Shown here: positions 32,782-40,613 of the stretch, piece after piece
Numbering within the stretch: the first letter of the stretch is position 1
How the letters are laid out: each line of letters begins with the position of its first letter
Assembly: GCA_022825705.1 (NCBI GenBank)
Contig: JAJDWH010000009.1
Coordinates: 1-64,000 of the forward strand
DNA: 64,000 nt
Reading direction: 5' to 3'
Origin: Alphaproteobacteria bacterium
GTDB lineage: Bacteria; Pseudomonadota; Alphaproteobacteria; TMED109
Translations under genes and position numbers: made by a program
Notes under the pieces: generated by a model
Databases searched by the model: none
Seen by the model: only the letters and a program-made list of their open reading frames with translations
What the model was told of the DNA's origin: nothing

Positions 32782-34575
32782 ATGGCAAACGGTGGCACTA
32801 ACGGATCGACTCCGGAGTTTACGGAGATCGCGGAAACCCTTGGTAAGGCGGCAGCCCAGTTGCAGACGAACTGGATGGATTGGATGTCTTCCCTGGCCAA
32901 GCAACAGGGTGAAGGTTCGCAGCCGACCGGCAGCTTTCGATCGGTCACCGAAGGGCTCTCCGACCTGCAGTTTGATCCGTCCAGGATCATGACACGCCAG
33001 TTGGAACTCTGGCGTGACTATCAGGCCCTGTGGCTCAGCACGACCACGCGAATGATGGGGCAGGACGCATCACCGGTAATTGAGCCGGAACAAGGCGATC
33101 AGCGCTTCAGGGATGCCGAATGGAGAGACAACCCGGTCTTCGACTTCATCAAGCAGTCATACTTGCTCAATGCCCGCTGGCTCCGTGAGACGGTCGCCGA
33201 AGTAGACGGACTCGACCCGGATTCCGCCCGGAAGCTGGAGTTCTTCGGCCGGATGCTCGTGGACGCCCTCGCGCCTACCAATTTCGCCCTCACGAATCCC
33301 CAAGTGCTTCGTGAGACAGCTGATTCCAAAGGCGAAAACCTTCTACGCGGGATGCAGAATCTCAGCGGCGATCTCCGGGCAGGTCGAGACGGGCTGCGGC
33401 CGCAGCAAACCGACATGTCTGCATTCGAGGTCGGCAAGGATATTGCCACGACGGCCGGCAGCGTGATTCATCAGACCTCGCTGATGCAGCTGATCCAGTA
33501 CGAACCCAGCACGGAAACGGTCTACCGAAAGCCGTTGCTGATTGTGCCCCCGTGGATCAACAAGTACTACATTCTTGACCTCAAGCCGGAAAATTCATTT
33601 GTCCGCTGGGCGACAGCGCAAGGTTACACGGTCTTCATGATCTCCTGGGTGAATCCGGACGAGAGCCTGTCTGACAAGAGCTTCGACGACTACGTCCAGG
33701 ACGGGATCTTCGCCGCGCTCGATGCTGTCGAACATGCTACAGGCGAGCGCCAGGTGACCGCGATCGGCTACTGCATTGGTGGCACGCTGCTGTCGGCAGC
33801 GCTCGCCCAAATGGCTGCCACTGGTGACGACCGCATCTCCGCCGCGACCTTCTTTGCCGCCCAAGCCGATTTCGAGAACGCCGGAGACCTCAAGGTCTTC
33901 ACTGACAAGGCGCAGGTCGACACGCTGGAGCAGCAGGTTCGTGCCAAGGGCTATCTGGATGGCGCGCAAATGGCCGGCACATTCAACGCGCTCAGGGCGA
34001 ACGACTTGATCTGGTACTTCGTTATCAACAACTACCTGTTGGGGAAGGAGCCACCGGTCTTTGATCTGCTGTTCTGGAACGCGGATTCCACCCGGTTTCC
34101 TGCGCGGCTGTTACTGGACTATCTCCGCGGCATGTACCAGGAGAATGCCCTGGCGCAAAAGGGGCAATTCAAGCTCCTCGGGACTCCGCTTGACCTGAGC
34201 GCCGTGACGATTCCCGTCTACATCCAGGCCAGCGTGGAAGACCACATTGCTCCAGCCGAATCCGTGTTCAAGCTGAACCACCTGTTCAGTGGGCCGAAGC
34301 GGTTTGTTCTCGCCGGGGCCGGCCATATTGCCGGCGTGGTTAATCCGCCGGAAAAACGGAAGTACCAGCACTGGCTGAACACCAGGCGCAAGGCTTACGC
34401 TACTTATGACGCGTGGCTGGACGATGCGGTCGAGCACCCTGGTTCCTGGTGGCCAGACTGGCACAAATGGCTGTCGCGCCGGTCGGGCCCGAAGGTCCCC
34501 TCGCGCGTTGTTGGCGAGGGTGCCGCGAAGATCATCGAACCCGCGCCAGGTAGCTACGTGCTGGTACGTAGCTGA
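32782..34575 (+). CDS. phaC: class I poly(R)-hydroxyalkanoic acid synthase PhaC
   Basis: 597 residues from ATG 32782 (GAGGG 5 bases upstream), a normal class I length. The lipase-like box is GYCIGG with catalytic Cys331; the other triad members lie in SVEDHIAP (Asp) and AGAGHIAGVVNPP (His). The N-terminal domain (WMDWMSSLAKQQ, FDPSRIMTRQLELWRDYQALW, FDFIKQSYLLNARWL) is typical, as is PPWINKYYILDLKPENSFVRW. It polymerises 3-hydroxybutyryl-CoA on the granule surface. It is coupled to phaB and followed by a DUF6489-like gene. Confidence 0.96.
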   Translation: MANGGTNGSTPEFTEIAETLGKAAAQLQTNWMDWMSSLAKQQGEGSQPTGSFRSVTEGLSDLQFDPSRIMTRQLELWRDYQALWLSTTTRMMGQDASPVIEPEQGDQRFRDAEWRDNPVFDFIKQSYLLNARWLRETVAEVDGLDPDSARKLEFFGRMLVDALAPTNFALTNPQVLRETADSKGENLLRGMQNLSGDLRAGRDGLRPQQTDMSAFEVGKDIATTAGSVIHQTSLMQLIQYEPSTETVYRKPLLIVPPWINKYYILDLKPENSFVRWATAQGYTVFMISWVNPDESLSDKSFDDYVQDGIFAALDAVEHATGERQVTAIGYCIGGTLLSAALAQMAATGDDRISAATFFAAQADFENAGDLKVFTDKAQVDTLEQQVRAKGYLDGAQMAGTFNALRANDLIWYFVINNYLLGKEPPVFDLLFWNADSTRFPARLLLDYLRGMYQENALAQKGQFKLLGTPLDLSAVTIPVYIQASVEDHIAPAESVFKLNHLFSGPKRFVLAGAGHIAGVVNPPEKRKYQHWLNTRRKAYATYDAWLDDAVEHPGSWWPDWHKWLSRRSGPKVPSRVVGEGAAKIIEPAPGSYVLVRS

Positions 34576-34615
34576 GGAGGGCAGCCGGGCCCGTGACGTC
34601 AGGGGAGCAACCCGC

Positions 34616-34870
34616 ATGAAATTCAGGATTGATATTGACTGCAGCCCCGAAGAGGCCAGGCGGTTCTTTGGCCTTCCCGATGTACGGGACGTACAGGAAT
34701 CGATGATGGCTGCCCTGCAGGAACGCGTGGCAGAACAGGTCAAGTCGATGGACCTGGAGACGTTGACGAAGGCTTGGCTGCCGACCGGAACTCAGGGGTG
34801 GGACGCAATGCAGAAGGCCTTCATGAAAGGCTTCGCCGATGCAGGGAAAAAGCGCGACGACCAGTCGTAG
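34616..34870 (+). CDS. DUF6489-like small protein
   Basis: 84 residues from ATG 34616 (AGGGGAG upstream). The start MKFRIDIDCSPEEARRFFGLPDV, followed by a helical region (MMAALQERVAEQVKSMDLETLTKAWLP) matches what I know of DUF6489. The function is unknown; its position directly after phaC suggests a link to PHA granules or their regulation. It is soluble and has no Cys beyond one in the N-terminal strand. Confidence 0.75.
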   Translation: MKFRIDIDCSPEEARRFFGLPDVRDVQESMMAALQERVAEQVKSMDLETLTKAWLPTGTQGWDAMQKAFMKGFADAGKKRDDQS

Positions 34871-35050
34871 GCCAGGCGCCCTTCCGGCAGTCGGCGCCGC
34901 CATGCCTGCCTCCCGCTGACCGTCTCCGTGCATGGAAGCCAGGTCGTGAAAGGGTCAAGGCGAATCGATTTACGCGTTGTTGCGGCAGCACCACTTTGCT
35001 AGGTTTTCTGCACCACTGGCTAGACAGCGCCGGAGTTGGGGTCGTGCACT

Positions 35051-35179
35051 ATGGCTCAAGAGAGCGACGCGAATTTCGAAGCACACAGAAAGACTTGGCA
35101 CAGTTTCGTGCGACTCACGATTTACACCACGGTCGGGGTGCTTGCGCTTCTGGTGTTGCTGGCACTCTTCCTGCTCTAA
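35051..35179 (+). CDS. aa3-type cytochrome c oxidase subunit IV
   Basis: 42 residues: MAQESDANFEAHRKTWHSF, then a single membrane helix to the C-terminus. This size and layout (short acidic N-terminus, H-x-x-TW-x-x-F, one transmembrane segment) are those of the bacterial aa3-type oxidase subunit IV family of alphaproteobacteria. It is not next to the catalytic oxidase subunits, which is common for this family. The ribosome-binding site is not strong. It is very short and so easily missed by gene callers. Confidence 0.82.
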   Translation: MAQESDANFEAHRKTWHSFVRLTIYTTVGVLALLVLLALFLL

Positions 35180-35184
35180 GTCGT

Positions 35185-35367
35185 TTGATCAGCAAATTCA
35201 CCTTGGCCGTCGCCATGATGACCGTGGCGACGGTTGTCGGCGGCTGCGCTAGCTATCCTGCGCCAGGTGGCTTCAACCCGGTCAAGTTGCTTTGCACCGG
35301 CGACTACGACGTGGAGCAGGCACGATGCACCGTCCCCGTGGACCTGGGGATTGGACCGCCGCATTGA
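35185..35367 (+). CDS. small lipoprotein of unknown function
   Basis: 60 residues from TTG 35185. A hydrophobic N-terminus leads to a lipobox (VVGGC) with Cys at about residue 17, followed by a 40-residue mature part with two further Cys (LLCTGDY, QARCTVP). Start 6 bases after the oxidase subunit IV stop; stop overlaps the likely start of the RraA-like gene (TTGA). No family recognised. The non-ATG start makes the call tentative; internal ATGs lie within the signal sequence. Confidence 0.5.
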   Translation: MISKFTLAVAMMTVATVVGGCASYPAPGGFNPVKLLCTGDYDVEQARCTVPVDLGIGPPH

Positions 35368-36011
35368 CCAATCTCGCTGAGCGCCTGGAAAAACTTTACT
35401 CGGCGGTCGTCTACGACACGATGACTTCTGCCGGCCTTACCGACCGCGCATTGCCACCCGAAATCACCAGCCTGTACCAGGGCAGGAAAGTGGCAGGTCC
35501 TGTCTGGACTCTTTCCGGATCCATGCGCAGCGGTGTCTCGATCGACGATGCGCTGTTGTCGTGGACGGGATTTCTCTCGGCCGCGCCGCCCGGGCAGGTG
35601 ATCGTGTGTCAGCCCAATGACCACACGATCGCGCATATGGGCGAACTCTCTGCCGAAACCCTGCAGTTGCGGGGCGTTCGGGGGTTTGTCGTGGACGGCG
35701 GTTGCCGGGATGTCGAGATGGTCAACGCACTCGGATTTCCCGTCTTCTGCCGCTATGCGACGCCGGCAGACGTCAGCGCTGGCTGGATGGTCGATTCGAT
35801 GGGGGAACCCGTTGAAATCGGTGGCCTAGCCATCAGCTCGGGAGACTACGTGCTGGGAGACGCCGACGGGGTGGTCGTCATCCCTGCCGCCCAGGCCGAG
35901 GCCATCGTCGCCGAAGCCGAGCAGGTGGCCAATACCGAAGATGCCCTTCGCGAGGCAATTCGCCATGGCGAAGATCCGCAGGAAGCCTACAAGCGCTATC
36001 GGGTGTTCTGA
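35364..36011 (+). CDS. RraA-like/HMG aldolase family protein
   Basis: 215 residues if started at TTG 35364; ATG 35325 is an alternative giving 228. Family pattern: YDTMTSAGL near the start, GQVIVCQPNDHTIAHMGELSAETLQLRGVRGFVVDGGCRDVEMV, where the GxxGxVxDGxxRD motif provides the substrate and metal site, then FPVFCRYATPADV and DYVLGDADGVVVIP. Members with the full motif are usually 4-hydroxy-4-methyl-2-oxoglutarate aldolases or oxaloacetate decarboxylases rather than RNase E regulators. A short-chain dehydrogenase follows after 3 bases, suggesting a joint catabolic role. Confidence 0.82.
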   Translation: MTNLAERLEKLYSAVVYDTMTSAGLTDRALPPEITSLYQGRKVAGPVWTLSGSMRSGVSIDDALLSWTGFLSAAPPGQVIVCQPNDHTIAHMGELSAETLQLRGVRGFVVDGGCRDVEMVNALGFPVFCRYATPADVSAGWMVDSMGEPVEIGGLAISSGDYVLGDADGVVVIPAAQAEAIVAEAEQVANTEDALREAIRHGEDPQEAYKRYRVF

Positions 36012-36014
36012 GCA

Positions 36015-36824
36015 ATGAACGACGTACCCACCCCGCCTCCCGCAGCCACGTTTTCGGCCCTCGATCTTTTTCGGGTTGACGGCCAGACTGCGATTGTCAC
36101 GGGTGGCGCAAACGGCATCGGCCGGATCGCTTGCCTGGCTCTTGCAGAGGCCGGCGCCCACGTTGCGGTAACCGATATCAATCTGGAGGCGGCGGAGCGG
36201 ACGGCAGAAGAACTTCGCAGCGTCGGACGTGCTGCATCGGCACACAAGCTCGATGTCATGGTCGAACGCGACATCGTGGACGTGTTCAAGGCGGTCCGCA
36301 GCACAACTGGCCGAATTGACATCTTGGTCAACAACGTTGGTCGCAGCCCCCGCATGGCCACCACAGAGGTCCCGCTTGCGACCTGGGAGGAAATCCTGCG
36401 CCTCAATCAGACTTCCATGTTCTTGTGTTGCCGAGAGGCTGCACAGGCCATGCTGGAGCAGAAGAGCGGCGCAATCGTCAACATATCCTCGATCATGGGC
36501 GTCACGGGCGGCGGAGCCGCTCCGAACCTGCCCTACCACGCGACGAAAGGCGCCGTCGTGAACATGACGCGCTCGCTCGCATGCGAGTGGGCCGACCAGG
36601 GCATTCGAGTCAATGCGATCGGCCCAACCTACGTGAAGACTGACCTGACACGGCCATTGCTGGAGCAGCCCGAACGGATGGCCTACATCGAATCACGCAC
36701 GCCGCTTGGTCGCTTTGCCGAGGTATCGGAAATTGCCGGCGGCATCCTGTACCTTGCCTCTCCCGCCGCCAGCATGGTGACAGGCCATCTCCTGATGATC
36801 GATGGTGGCTGGACTGCAATCTGA
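36015..36824 (+). CDS. short-chain dehydrogenase/reductase
   Basis: 269 residues. NAD(P)-binding TGGANGIGRIAC, NNVGRSPRMA, and the catalytic region SSIMGVTGGGAAPNLPYHATKGAV with Tyr-x-x-x-Lys. The C-terminal half ends with SPAASMVTGHLLMIDGGW, the standard SDR tail. The short loop ADQGIRVNAIGPTYVKTDLT is typical of gluconate 5-dehydrogenase and related sugar-acid enzymes, but the substrate cannot be told. It is 3 bases after the RraA-like gene and 35 bases before the helicase gene. Confidence 0.9.
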   Translation: MNDVPTPPPAATFSALDLFRVDGQTAIVTGGANGIGRIACLALAEAGAHVAVTDINLEAAERTAEELRSVGRAASAHKLDVMVERDIVDVFKAVRSTTGRIDILVNNVGRSPRMATTEVPLATWEEILRLNQTSMFLCCREAAQAMLEQKSGAIVNISSIMGVTGGGAAPNLPYHATKGAVVNMTRSLACEWADQGIRVNAIGPTYVKTDLTRPLLEQPERMAYIESRTPLGRFAEVSEIAGGILYLASPAASMVTGHLLMIDGGWTAI

Positions 36825-36859
36825 AGCCCGCGCTGCCGGCCGTTGGGCCCGCTAGGCCC

Positions 36860-39076
36860 ATGAATCAAAGCCTTGGTCTTCAACATCGAACCCCCGAGTC
36901 CGCCAACGGGAATCTTTCTGACGACGGCCTCAACCCGGAACAGCGTCGCGCCGTCGAAGCTGGCGACGGACCCCTGCTGGTCCTTTCCGGCGCCGGAACC
37001 GGCAAGACCCGGGTCCTCACGATGCGAGTCGCGCATCTGCTTGCCACCGGCAGGGCCCGATCCTCTGAACTGCTGGTTGTAACGTTTACCAACAAGGCCG
37101 CACGAGAAATGCGGAGTCGCGTCGAGGCCCTGACCGGCCGCGCGCTTTCCGGCTGGTGGCTTGGCACCTTTCATTCACTGGGCGCCAGGATCCTCCGGAG
37201 GCACGCCCAGCTGGTCGGACTGGGATCCGACTACGCAATCCTGGACACCGACGACCAGGAACGGGTGGTCAAGCAGGTTCTCGGAGCCGCGAACATCGAC
37301 CCCAAGCGCTGGCCACCGAAAAAACTGCTGTACTCCATCGATCGGTGGAAGAATCTGGGCCTGACGCCGGAGCGAGCTGACGTTGAAGGGAAGGCATTCG
37401 CCGGTGGGCGTGGACTAGAGCTGTACGCAGCGTACCAGCGTCGCCTGAAGGAGTTGAACGCCGCCGACTTCGGCGACCTCCTCCTCCACAACCTGACCCT
37501 TTTTGAGGACGACGAGATCCTCGGTGAATGGCAATCCCGGTTCCGTCACGTCCTTGTGGATGAATACCAAGACACAAACACTGCTCAGCATCTCTGGGTT
37601 CGGCAACTGGCGGCGGCGCGCGGCAACGTCTGCGCCGTGGGTGACGAAGACCAGTCGATCTATGGCTGGCGGGGAGCGCAGGTGGGAAACATCCTGAGCT
37701 TTCAGGCGGATTTTCCAGCTGCAGAAGTGATCCGACTCGAGCAGAACTACCGTTCAACCGGCCACATTCTCGGTGCCGCCTCATCCCTGATCGGCTGCAA
37801 CCGAATGCGCCTCGGCAAGACCTTGTGGACTCAGGGAAGCCCAGGGGAGCCCGTGCGCGTGCGCCAGGCTCACGACAGCGAGGAAGAAGCTCGCCTGATC
37901 AGCGATGAAATCGAATTGCTCCGCCGTGAAGGGACGTCGCTTGACAGCATGGCCGTCCTGGTTCGGACGACGGCGCTGATCCTCGGGTTCGAGGAACGGT
38001 TTCTGCAAATCGGGCTTCCCTATCAGGTCGTGGGCGGTTTGCGCTTCTTCGAGCGTCAGGAAATCCGCGACGCGGTGGCATACCTCCGGCTAGTGCAGCA
38101 CGAGCACGACGACTTGGCGTTCGAACGCATTATTGGTCGGCCGCGGCGCGGCGTGGGGGTCGCGACGTTCCGGAAGCTTGCCAGCGAGGCAAGACAACGA
38201 GAAACCTCCGTCGAATCCGCTGGTCGTGCTCTGCTCACGGCTGGCCAAATTCACGGAACCGCGCGGGCCGGCTTACGTGAACTCTTCCACGCCCTGGATC
38301 GATGGCGCGAACTGGCCCGTGACAAGAAGCCGCACGAACTGGCGGAGACCGTCCTCAATGACTCCGGCTACCTCCGGATGCTGCGCCAAGACACCAACGC
38401 GGACGCAGCCGGTCGGTACGAGAATTTGCAGGAACTGCTCAGTGCGCTCCGCGATTTCGAGCACCTGCAAGGCTTCCTGGAGCACGTGGCACTGGTGCAT
38501 GAGCACGACGGACCGACGACGGAACCCCGTGTCAGCCTGATGACTCTGCATGCAGCCAAGGGTCTTGAGTTCGACGTCGTGTTTCTTCCGGCATGGGAGG
38601 ATGGCCTGTTTCCACACGATCTGGCAGTGCTGGAAGGCGGCGACGAAGGGCTGGAAGAGGAACGGCGGCTGGCCTACGTCGGCCTGACGCGCGCACGTCA
38701 CGAGGCGCGAATTTCGTGGGCCAGCCGACGGCGCACGTATGGAAATTGGGAGGACCGCTTCCCCTCCCAATTTCTGCGCGAACTACCCGCCGAACACGTT
38801 TCCATCGAGACCCCTCCCGGGACGTTCGGCGGACCGGCGTACGGCGGAACACGCTTTGACACCGCAGGACCTGTCGTGGACCTAGGGGGCACTGCGGTCC
38901 TGCCCCCGGCGAATGCACCCGCTCAGCAATTCGTTGAGGGACAGAGGGTCTTCCACGACAAGTTCGGCTACGGAATTGTGATCACCAGTGACGACGGTGC
39001 CGTCGACGTCAAGTTCGACAAGAGCAGTCGAAAGACCATCATGGGCGACTACCTGCGACCGGCGGAACACGCCTGA
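36860..39076 (+). CDS. uvrD: UvrD/PcrA/Rep family superfamily I DNA helicase
   Basis: 738 residues. Helicase motifs in order: LNPEQRRAV (Q motif), GAGTGKT (Walker A, 44-50), VVTFTNKAAREMRSRV, GTFHSLGARILRR, LVDEYQDTN (Walker B), VGDEDQSIYGWRGA, LEQNYRST, LMTLHAAKGLEFDVVFLP, EERRLAYVGLTRAR. The C-terminus (EGQRVFHDKFGYGIVI) is the UvrD/PcrA tail that binds RNA polymerase. It takes part in nucleotide excision and mismatch repair. Length and tail match UvrD/PcrA more than Rep; the paralogue is not visible, so the exact name is provisional. Confidence 0.92.
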   Translation: MNQSLGLQHRTPESANGNLSDDGLNPEQRRAVEAGDGPLLVLSGAGTGKTRVLTMRVAHLLATGRARSSELLVVTFTNKAAREMRSRVEALTGRALSGWWLGTFHSLGARILRRHAQLVGLGSDYAILDTDDQERVVKQVLGAANIDPKRWPPKKLLYSIDRWKNLGLTPERADVEGKAFAGGRGLELYAAYQRRLKELNAADFGDLLLHNLTLFEDDEILGEWQSRFRHVLVDEYQDTNTAQHLWVRQLAAARGNVCAVGDEDQSIYGWRGAQVGNILSFQADFPAAEVIRLEQNYRSTGHILGAASSLIGCNRMRLGKTLWTQGSPGEPVRVRQAHDSEEEARLISDEIELLRREGTSLDSMAVLVRTTALILGFEERFLQIGLPYQVVGGLRFFERQEIRDAVAYLRLVQHEHDDLAFERIIGRPRRGVGVATFRKLASEARQRETSVESAGRALLTAGQIHGTARAGLRELFHALDRWRELARDKKPHELAETVLNDSGYLRMLRQDTNADAAGRYENLQELLSALRDFEHLQGFLEHVALVHEHDGPTTEPRVSLMTLHAAKGLEFDVVFLPAWEDGLFPHDLAVLEGGDEGLEEERRLAYVGLTRARHEARISWASRRRTYGNWEDRFPSQFLRELPAEHVSIETPPGTFGGPAYGGTRFDTAGPVVDLGGTAVLPPANAPAQQFVEGQRVFHDKFGYGIVITSDDGAVDVKFDKSSRKTIMGDYLRPAEHA

Positions 39077-39085
39077 CAGCCCGTG

Positions 39086-39931
39086 ATGTACCGGATCCGG
39101 GTGCAGGTGCCAGCCGATGCACGGATCACGGTCGAAGAGATGCTGCTGGGCATCACCGAGGCATCCAGTACCGTGGTCGAAGGCGGCGAGGCGGAGGTTC
39201 TGGGCTACTCGCACCAACCGCCCGACACGCGCGCATTTGAACAGGCGTTGGAGGGTGTCGGAATCCCGACCCGGATCTGCCTGCTTGAACAGGTGCCGGC
39301 TGTCGACTGGGTTACCCGTGGACTGGCCCGCCTGCCGCCCGTACGGGCCGGGCGGTTCGTGCTGCGGGGGCGCCACCTGCCCGCCTGCTCGTCCGCACGC
39401 AATGACATTTGCATTGACGCCGGTCCGGCATTCGGCACCGGCCATCACCCGACGACCGCGACCATGATCGAGATGTTGGCTCACCTCGCGCAACGCCGCT
39501 TTCGACCGCAATTGGCGCTGGACATGGGTACCGGCGCCGGCGCTCTTGCCATCGTCATGGCCCATTTGTGGCGCTGTCCCGTGCTGGCCGCGGACAACGA
39601 CCCGGCCGCCGTCCAGTGCGCGCGCGAAAACGTAGTCCGGAACCGGGTAGCGCGCTGGGTCGATGTCGTCGAAGTCGACGGGTACGACGCGATCGGCAGC
39701 GTTTTCGACGTCGTTGCCGCCAACCTTTTTGCCCACCCGCTTCGGGTGATGGCGCCGGCACTGGCCCGCAGCCTGTCGACGAGGGGCTACGCCGCGCTGT
39801 CCGGCCTGCTCGTGCGACAGCGACTACCGGTACTGCGAGCGCACGTGGACCAAGGTTTGACTGTACGGCGTACCGTGCGCCGCGACGACTGGCTCACGTT
39901 CCTCCTGGCTCGCTCCCACGCCCCACGCTGA
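39086..39931 (+). CDS. prmA: ribosomal protein L11 methyltransferase PrmA
   Basis: 281 residues from ATG 39086 (GTG 39083 also possible). SAM motif I is LDMGTGAGALAIVMA, motif II ADNDPAAVQCARENV, and the active-site region NLFAHPLRVMAPALARSLSTRGYAALSGLL. The segment GPAFGTGHHPTTATMIEML is diagnostic of PrmA-type enzymes. It trimethylates ribosomal protein L11. N-terminal domain is fairly divergent. It follows the helicase closely, on the same strand, as in several alphaproteobacteria. Confidence 0.9.
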   Translation: MYRIRVQVPADARITVEEMLLGITEASSTVVEGGEAEVLGYSHQPPDTRAFEQALEGVGIPTRICLLEQVPAVDWVTRGLARLPPVRAGRFVLRGRHLPACSSARNDICIDAGPAFGTGHHPTTATMIEMLAHLAQRRFRPQLALDMGTGAGALAIVMAHLWRCPVLAADNDPAAVQCARENVVRNRVARWVDVVEVDGYDAIGSVFDVVAANLFAHPLRVMAPALARSLSTRGYAALSGLLVRQRLPVLRAHVDQGLTVRRTVRRDDWLTFLLARSHAPR

Positions 39932-39953
39932 CTTCGAGGCCAGCGCCCTCGCC

Positions 39954-40613
39954 CTAGGTCTCCGCCCGCTCCGGCACCAACGACGGCGCTTCGTCTCCGA
40001 ACGCCAGCGCCAGCAACAGATTGATCTGATAACGGGGAATGAGAAGGATCCGGTTGGGGCGCCGCTCGAGCACGGTGTAGTAGGCGTATCCGGTGACCAA
40101 CAGGTCGCCGACCCGCAATATGGCCAGCGGATCGCCGTTGAGGCGATCACGAAACGTCAGCAGGATGTCAGGCGTCTCGAGGCCGTATTCCACCATTGGC
40201 CGATCCGGCTTGATCGCCCGGTCGGCCAACATTCTTGCGGTAATCTCGAACTGCTCGGCGATCTGCACTGCATCCGGCGAGTCGGACCCTGCGCCGCCAT
40301 GGTGATGCGTGTGCCCGTCGGCACCATGGGCATGGTCATGGGCATGGCTTGCCTGAATCCAGCGTCCGTCAGGGTCGCGTTCAAAGTCGACATGATGGCT
40401 CTTCCAGGCCACCGTAACGGAGCCGATTTCCGGCTCTCCGAACGCGAACACCGGGAACCTGCCCTCGGGCAGGTCGTCCAATCCCTCCGGCCCGTGATCG
40501 TGCCCTTCGTGCGGATCGGGCGGAGTTCGTTCCGTCTGCACCAGTGCCACGACCGCAACCAGCAGCAGCACCCAGACGAGAAACGTTCGACGGCTGAATG
40601 CCAGTCGGTTCAC
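39954..40613 (-). CDS. DUF4340-type protein with His-rich stretches, Gld-like ABC system
   Basis: 219 residues from GTG 40613, chosen for the GTGA overlap with the upstream gene and the GGAGG before it. One N-terminal membrane helix (FLVWVLLLVAVVALV), then an extracytoplasmic part with His clusters at about residues 35-40 (HEGHDH) and 90-105 (HAHDHAHGADGHTHHH), followed by the DUF4340 body (ILLTFRDRLNGDPLAILRVGDLLVTGYAYYTVLERRPNRILLIP). DUF4340 proteins accompany GldA/F/G-type ABC systems of unknown substrate. The His clusters point to metal binding. Confidence 0.75.
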   Translation of the reverse strand: MNRLAFSRRTFLVWVLLLVAVVALVQTERTPPDPHEGHDHGPEGLDDLPEGRFPVFAFGEPEIGSVTVAWKSHHVDFERDPDGRWIQASHAHDHAHGADGHTHHHGGAGSDSPDAVQIAEQFEITARMLADRAIKPDRPMVEYGLETPDILLTFRDRLNGDPLAILRVGDLLVTGYAYYTVLERRPNRILLIPRYQINLLLALAFGDEAPSLVPERAET

